Shown: positions 61,054 to 64,000 of the stretch, piece by piece
Position numbering within the stretch: position 1 is the first letter of the stretch
Layout of the letters: each line of letters starts with the position of its first letter
DNA from: Nitrospira sp.
GTDB lineage: Bacteria > Nitrospirota > Nitrospiria > Nitrospirales > UBA8639
DNA length: 64,000 nucleotides
Reading direction: 5' to 3'
Assembly: GCA_024760505.1 (NCBI GenBank)
Contig: CP058931.1
Coordinates: forward strand, 2,056,001 to 2,120,000
Translations under genes and position numbers: made by a program
The notes under the pieces: model-generated
The model's input: only the letters and a program-made list of their open reading frames with translations
Told to the model about the DNA's origin: nothing
The model's database searches: none

Positions 61054-64000
61054 ATGAAAAAAATCGAGGAGCAAGTTTCACCAGGGAGGACACCATTATT
61101 AGGGGACGCAGGCCAGGAAATGGATGTCATTGAATCCGATTCAAGCCTTCTGTCCTCTACTGAAAGAAAGCAAGGTATCATGGCGGATAGGATAGAACAG
61201 CCAAAGCTTCCGTGGACAGGCGAACGTTATGTTCCGGGAGTCATTGGAGATATTGAGCTAGAGCATTTGCATCGCTATTACCTCGCCCGCGAACTGGCGG
61301 TGGGAAAGGATGTGCTCGATATCGCATGCGGGGAGGGGTATGGTTCAGCGCTATTAGCTGAGGTTGCCCGGAGTGTCGTGGGCGTGGATGCCTCGGAGGA
61401 GGTTATTCGCTATTCAGATGAACGCTATCAGCGTTCGAACGTCCAGTTTAAGCACGGAGCCTGTGGTCACATTCCCCTCCCTGATGCCAGTATAGACCTT
61501 ATTGTGAGTTTTGAAACGATCGAACACCATGATGAGCATCATGAAATGATGCGGGAATTTGTTCGAGTTTTACGCCCAGACGGTCTGGTCTTAATCTCCA
61601 GCCCTGATAAGGCTGAATATTCCGATAAACCACAGTTCGTCAATTCCTTTCATGTGAAGGAACTCTATTTCGAAGAGTTTCAGGAACTGTTGTTAAAATA
61701 TTTCGGGCATGCGCAGTTTTATGGCCAACGAGTCCGGTATGGATCATGTATTGGTCCGCTCCATAACTCCTCCACGCCTCCAGCGAATTTTAGATTATCC
61801 CAAGGGCGAGCCCATAAGTATTTGAGTATTCCTGAGCCTGTCTATTTCGTGGCCATCGTCGGGAACGGAGAGTTACCTGTCCTTCCTTCTGGGATATTTG
61901 TTCCTGAGGTTCCCGAGTATTGGCATCAACACATGGCCTTGCAGGCCCGTATTGAAGAACGCGATCAACAGCTTGGGCATCTTCAAAGCCAGTTGATGAA
62001 TACGATGACTGAGCATGCCCGTGTCCTTGAGGAACGCGATCAGCGTTTTGGCAACCTGTATGCCCGACTGCTGGAGAAAGAGGAAGAATTACGTCGCATG
62101 CATTCATCCTTACTTTGGCGGAACATCAGTAAGATAAGGAACCTGCGGGAACGCCTTTGTCCAGAGGGTTCGTGGCGTGGAAGGGTTTGTGCAAGTCTTG
62201 TGCATTGGTTGAAGGGCTCAGGTCGTCCTGTGACTGAAAGTCGGCAATCCCCCGGTGGGTCGCTTGATCGAGTTCTAACGAGTGCAAAATCCCTATTGCC
62301 CGTTTCCCCTCACCGAAAACATCAATTGGTGTCATTTGTCTTTGGACGGTTCGGATCTTTCTTTCAACAGACGGAAAGTTATCGGCGGTGGAAAGACAGG
62401 CAATTGCCTGTCCTTCATGAATCTGGAAATCCGCATTTCTCTCCTCAGAATCCTCCTCGTCAGCCGGTTTCTCTCATTCAGCTTGAACCGGGTGGGATGA
62501 CCACGCTCATTCAGTCCTTCAACTTCACCGAAGTGGAGCAGCCCTTGGTGTCTATCGTGATCCCTGTCTACAATCACCTGGAATACACCGTCTGTTGTTT
62601 GGCTTCGATTTTGAGTCATGTGCCTCAGTGTAGCTTTGAGGTGATTATCGTTGACGATGGGTCTCAGGATGAGACCCCAAATATTCTCCCGGAAGTTCAG
62701 AACATTCGTTATTGCAGGAATGAGACAAATATTGGATTTCTCCATTCTTGCAATAGGGGTGCAACATTGGCTCGCGGCCAATATCTGTTGTTTCTGAATA
62801 ATGACACGCAGGTGCTTGAGGGATGGCTTGATGAATTGGTGAGCACCTTTCAAGAACAATCAGAAGTTGGCCTTGTGGGTTCAAAATTGCTGTATCCCAA
62901 TGGTGTGCTCCAGGAGGCTGGGGCCATTATTAAACCGGATGGCTCAGCGGAACTGGTGGGGTTGAATGGGGATCCGAACAGGCCTGAATATAATGTGGTG
63001 CGGGAGGTCGATTATTGCTCCGGGGCCTGCTTGCTCATCAAGGCTGAGTTATTTAAGACCTTGGGGGGATTTGATGACATCTATGCACCCAGTTATTGCG
63101 AAGATTCGGATTTAGCCTTCCGTGTGAGAAAGTTGGGGAAGCGGGTTTTCTATCAACCGCGTTCCGTGGTGGTTCACCATCTCAGCGTCAGCACCAATGA
63201 TTCCAGGCACGCGAAGATGCCTCTCATTGCGAAAAATAGTCGGATTTTCATGGAACGATGGAGCGATGAGCTAAAAAAGCTTCATGAGGTTCGTGCGATC
63301 GCGTTTTTTCTTCCACAATATCACCCCATTCCTGAAAATGATCGGTGGTGGGGCAAAGGTTTTACGGAATGGACAAATGTGACGAAAGCGCGACCGAATT
63401 TCCAAGGTCATTATCAACCTCATCTCCCGGCGGATTTGGGATTTTATGACTTACGTATGCCTGAGGTACGAGAAGAGCAGGCGCGGTTGGCTCGCCAGTA
63501 TGGCATTTCGGCCTTCTGCTATTACTATTATTGGTTTGCCGGAAAGAAACTGCTGAATCGTCCCCTTGACGAAGTGCTGCAATCCGGTTCCCCAGACTTT
63601 CCGTTTTGCCTCTGTTGGGCCAATGAGAACTGGACGAGACGATGGGACGGGTGTGAGGAAGATATCCTCATCGCACAGAGTCATACCCAGGCGGATCATG
63701 CGGGTTTTATTGCGGAGATTGCCCCCGCGCTACTGGATCCACGGTATGTCAGAATACATGGAAAGCCTTTGGTGATTGTGTATCGCCTCGGCCAGTTTCC
63801 GGAACCGAAACGGACTGCGGATTTGTGGCGGGAATACTGTGTGAACGCGGGGATTGGAGAAATTTACTTAGCTTATGTTCAATGCTTTGATCGAATGCCG
63901 ATGGGAGACGATCCAAGTCTCTATGGGTTTGATGCTGCTATTGAATTTCCCCCTCATCGGTATCCGGTTCAAGCTGAGCTCTCACAACCCTTGATTAATC
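61054..64000 (+). CDS. Multidomain methyltransferase-GT2-WbsX glycan enzyme (3' partial)
   Basis: At least 982 aa with no stop before the window ends. From the N-terminus: a SAM methyltransferase domain (about 60-235, motif I DVLDIACGEGYGSALLAEVA at 86-105), a charged coiled coil (about 292-353), a GT2 glycosyltransferase (about 498-745, with VSIVIPVYNHLEYTVCCL, IVDDGS and FLNNDTQVLEGW), and the beginning of a WbsX-type (GH99-like) domain (from about 749: AFFLPQYHPIPENDRWWGKG, CYYYYWFAGKK). It would modify or extend an extracellular polysaccharide. The start is ATG 61054 with a weak ribosome site; ATG 61180 is an alternative. It directly follows wzt. Confidence 0.88.
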   Translation, partial: MKKIEEQVSPGRTPLLGDAGQEMDVIESDSSLLSSTERKQGIMADRIEQPKLPWTGERYVPGVIGDIELEHLHRYYLARELAVGKDVLDIACGEGYGSALLAEVARSVVGVDASEEVIRYSDERYQRSNVQFKHGACGHIPLPDASIDLIVSFETIEHHDEHHEMMREFVRVLRPDGLVLISSPDKAEYSDKPQFVNSFHVKELYFEEFQELLLKYFGHAQFYGQRVRYGSCIGPLHNSSTPPANFRLSQGRAHKYLSIPEPVYFVAIVGNGELPVLPSGIFVPEVPEYWHQHMALQARIEERDQQLGHLQSQLMNTMTEHARVLEERDQRFGNLYARLLEKEEELRRMHSSLLWRNISKIRNLRERLCPEGSWRGRVCASLVHWLKGSGRPVTESRQSPGGSLDRVLTSAKSLLPVSPHRKHQLVSFVFGRFGSFFQQTESYRRWKDRQLPVLHESGNPHFSPQNPPRQPVSLIQLEPGGMTTLIQSFNFTEVEQPLVSIVIPVYNHLEYTVCCLASILSHVPQCSFEVIIVDDGSQDETPNILPEVQNIRYCRNETNIGFLHSCNRGATLARGQYLLFLNNDTQVLEGWLDELVSTFQEQSEVGLVGSKLLYPNGVLQEAGAIIKPDGSAELVGLNGDPNRPEYNVVREVDYCSGACLLIKAELFKTLGGFDDIYAPSYCEDSDLAFRVRKLGKRVFYQPRSVVVHHLSVSTNDSRHAKMPLIAKNSRIFMERWSDELKKLHEVRAIAFFLPQYHPIPENDRWWGKGFTEWTNVTKARPNFQGHYQPHLPADLGFYDLRMPEVREEQARLARQYGISAFCYYYYWFAGKKLLNRPLDEVLQSGSPDFPFCLCWANENWTRRWDGCEEDILIAQSHTQADHAGFIAEIAPALLDPRYVRIHGKPLVIVYRLGQFPEPKRTADLWREYCVNAGIGEIYLAYVQCFDRMPMGDDPSLYGFDAAIEFPPHRYPVQAELSQPLIN

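Overview
The window looks like a bacterial chromosome segment from Nitrospirota, probably a Nitrospira relative. This rests on gene order and protein style: a nuoHIJKLMN tail, then ilvB-ilvN-ilvC-psd-pssA-leuA-leuB, asd, a SpoIID-like protein, queA and gltX, in moderately GC-rich DNA. It is an inference; no marker gene was compared with a database.

Layout. 1-7266: membrane arm of respiratory complex I (nuoH partial at the left edge, then I, J, K, L, M, N). 7322-8200: a DMT-family transporter on the minus strand. 8398-15300: an accessory zone holding the decayed remnant of a Mu-like phage gpP gene, a low-GC minus-strand block of unknown genes headed by a ribbon-helix-helix (RHH) regulator and duplicated tiny ORFs, a divergent RHH gene followed by very short ORFs, an ankyrin-repeat protein and an anchored unknown protein. 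15315-19045: purH, purD and a TsaC/YrdC gene. 19188-21779: two tandem hairpins with the same loop sequence, then an integron-like cassette array with attC sites and no integrase gene in view. The array carries two proteins with HEPN-type Rx(4-6)H motifs, a VOC protein and two related mini-cassettes with almost no ORF. 21825-30561: mixed housekeeping genes (RmlD-like reductase, threonine aldolase, small proteins, YifB/ComM ATPase, a membrane pseudokinase, bioF).

30639-43455 is a dense biosynthetic block. A good sigma-70-type promoter precedes ilvB. The branched-chain amino acid genes are interleaved with the two phosphatidylethanolamine genes (psd, pssA) and followed by an NHL-repeat protein, asd, a DUF2905 protein, a SpoIID-like protein and queA. 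43636-47748: a SurA-N/PpiD-like anchored protein, gltX with tRNA-Gln(CTG) just downstream, a small protein and a periplasmic DUF3365 c-type haem protein.

47749-64000 is a surface and exopolysaccharide region with long gene-poor gaps. It has a secreted small protein, a large secreted putative metalloprotease with six FG-GAP-type repeats, an intact IS5-family element with inverted repeats and a 4-bp target duplication, a class I cyclic-di-GMP (GEMM) riboswitch ahead of a secreted fibronectin-III protein, an outer-membrane barrel, a secreted STN-like protein, a Wzm/Wzt polysaccharide exporter, and a multidomain methyltransferase-GT2-WbsX protein that runs off the right edge. The riboswitch suggests that c-di-GMP sets expression of at least one surface protein here. 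The most promising targets for new biology are the cassette array with its repeated mini-cassettes and the RHH/tiny-ORF block at 9.3-12.8 kb.
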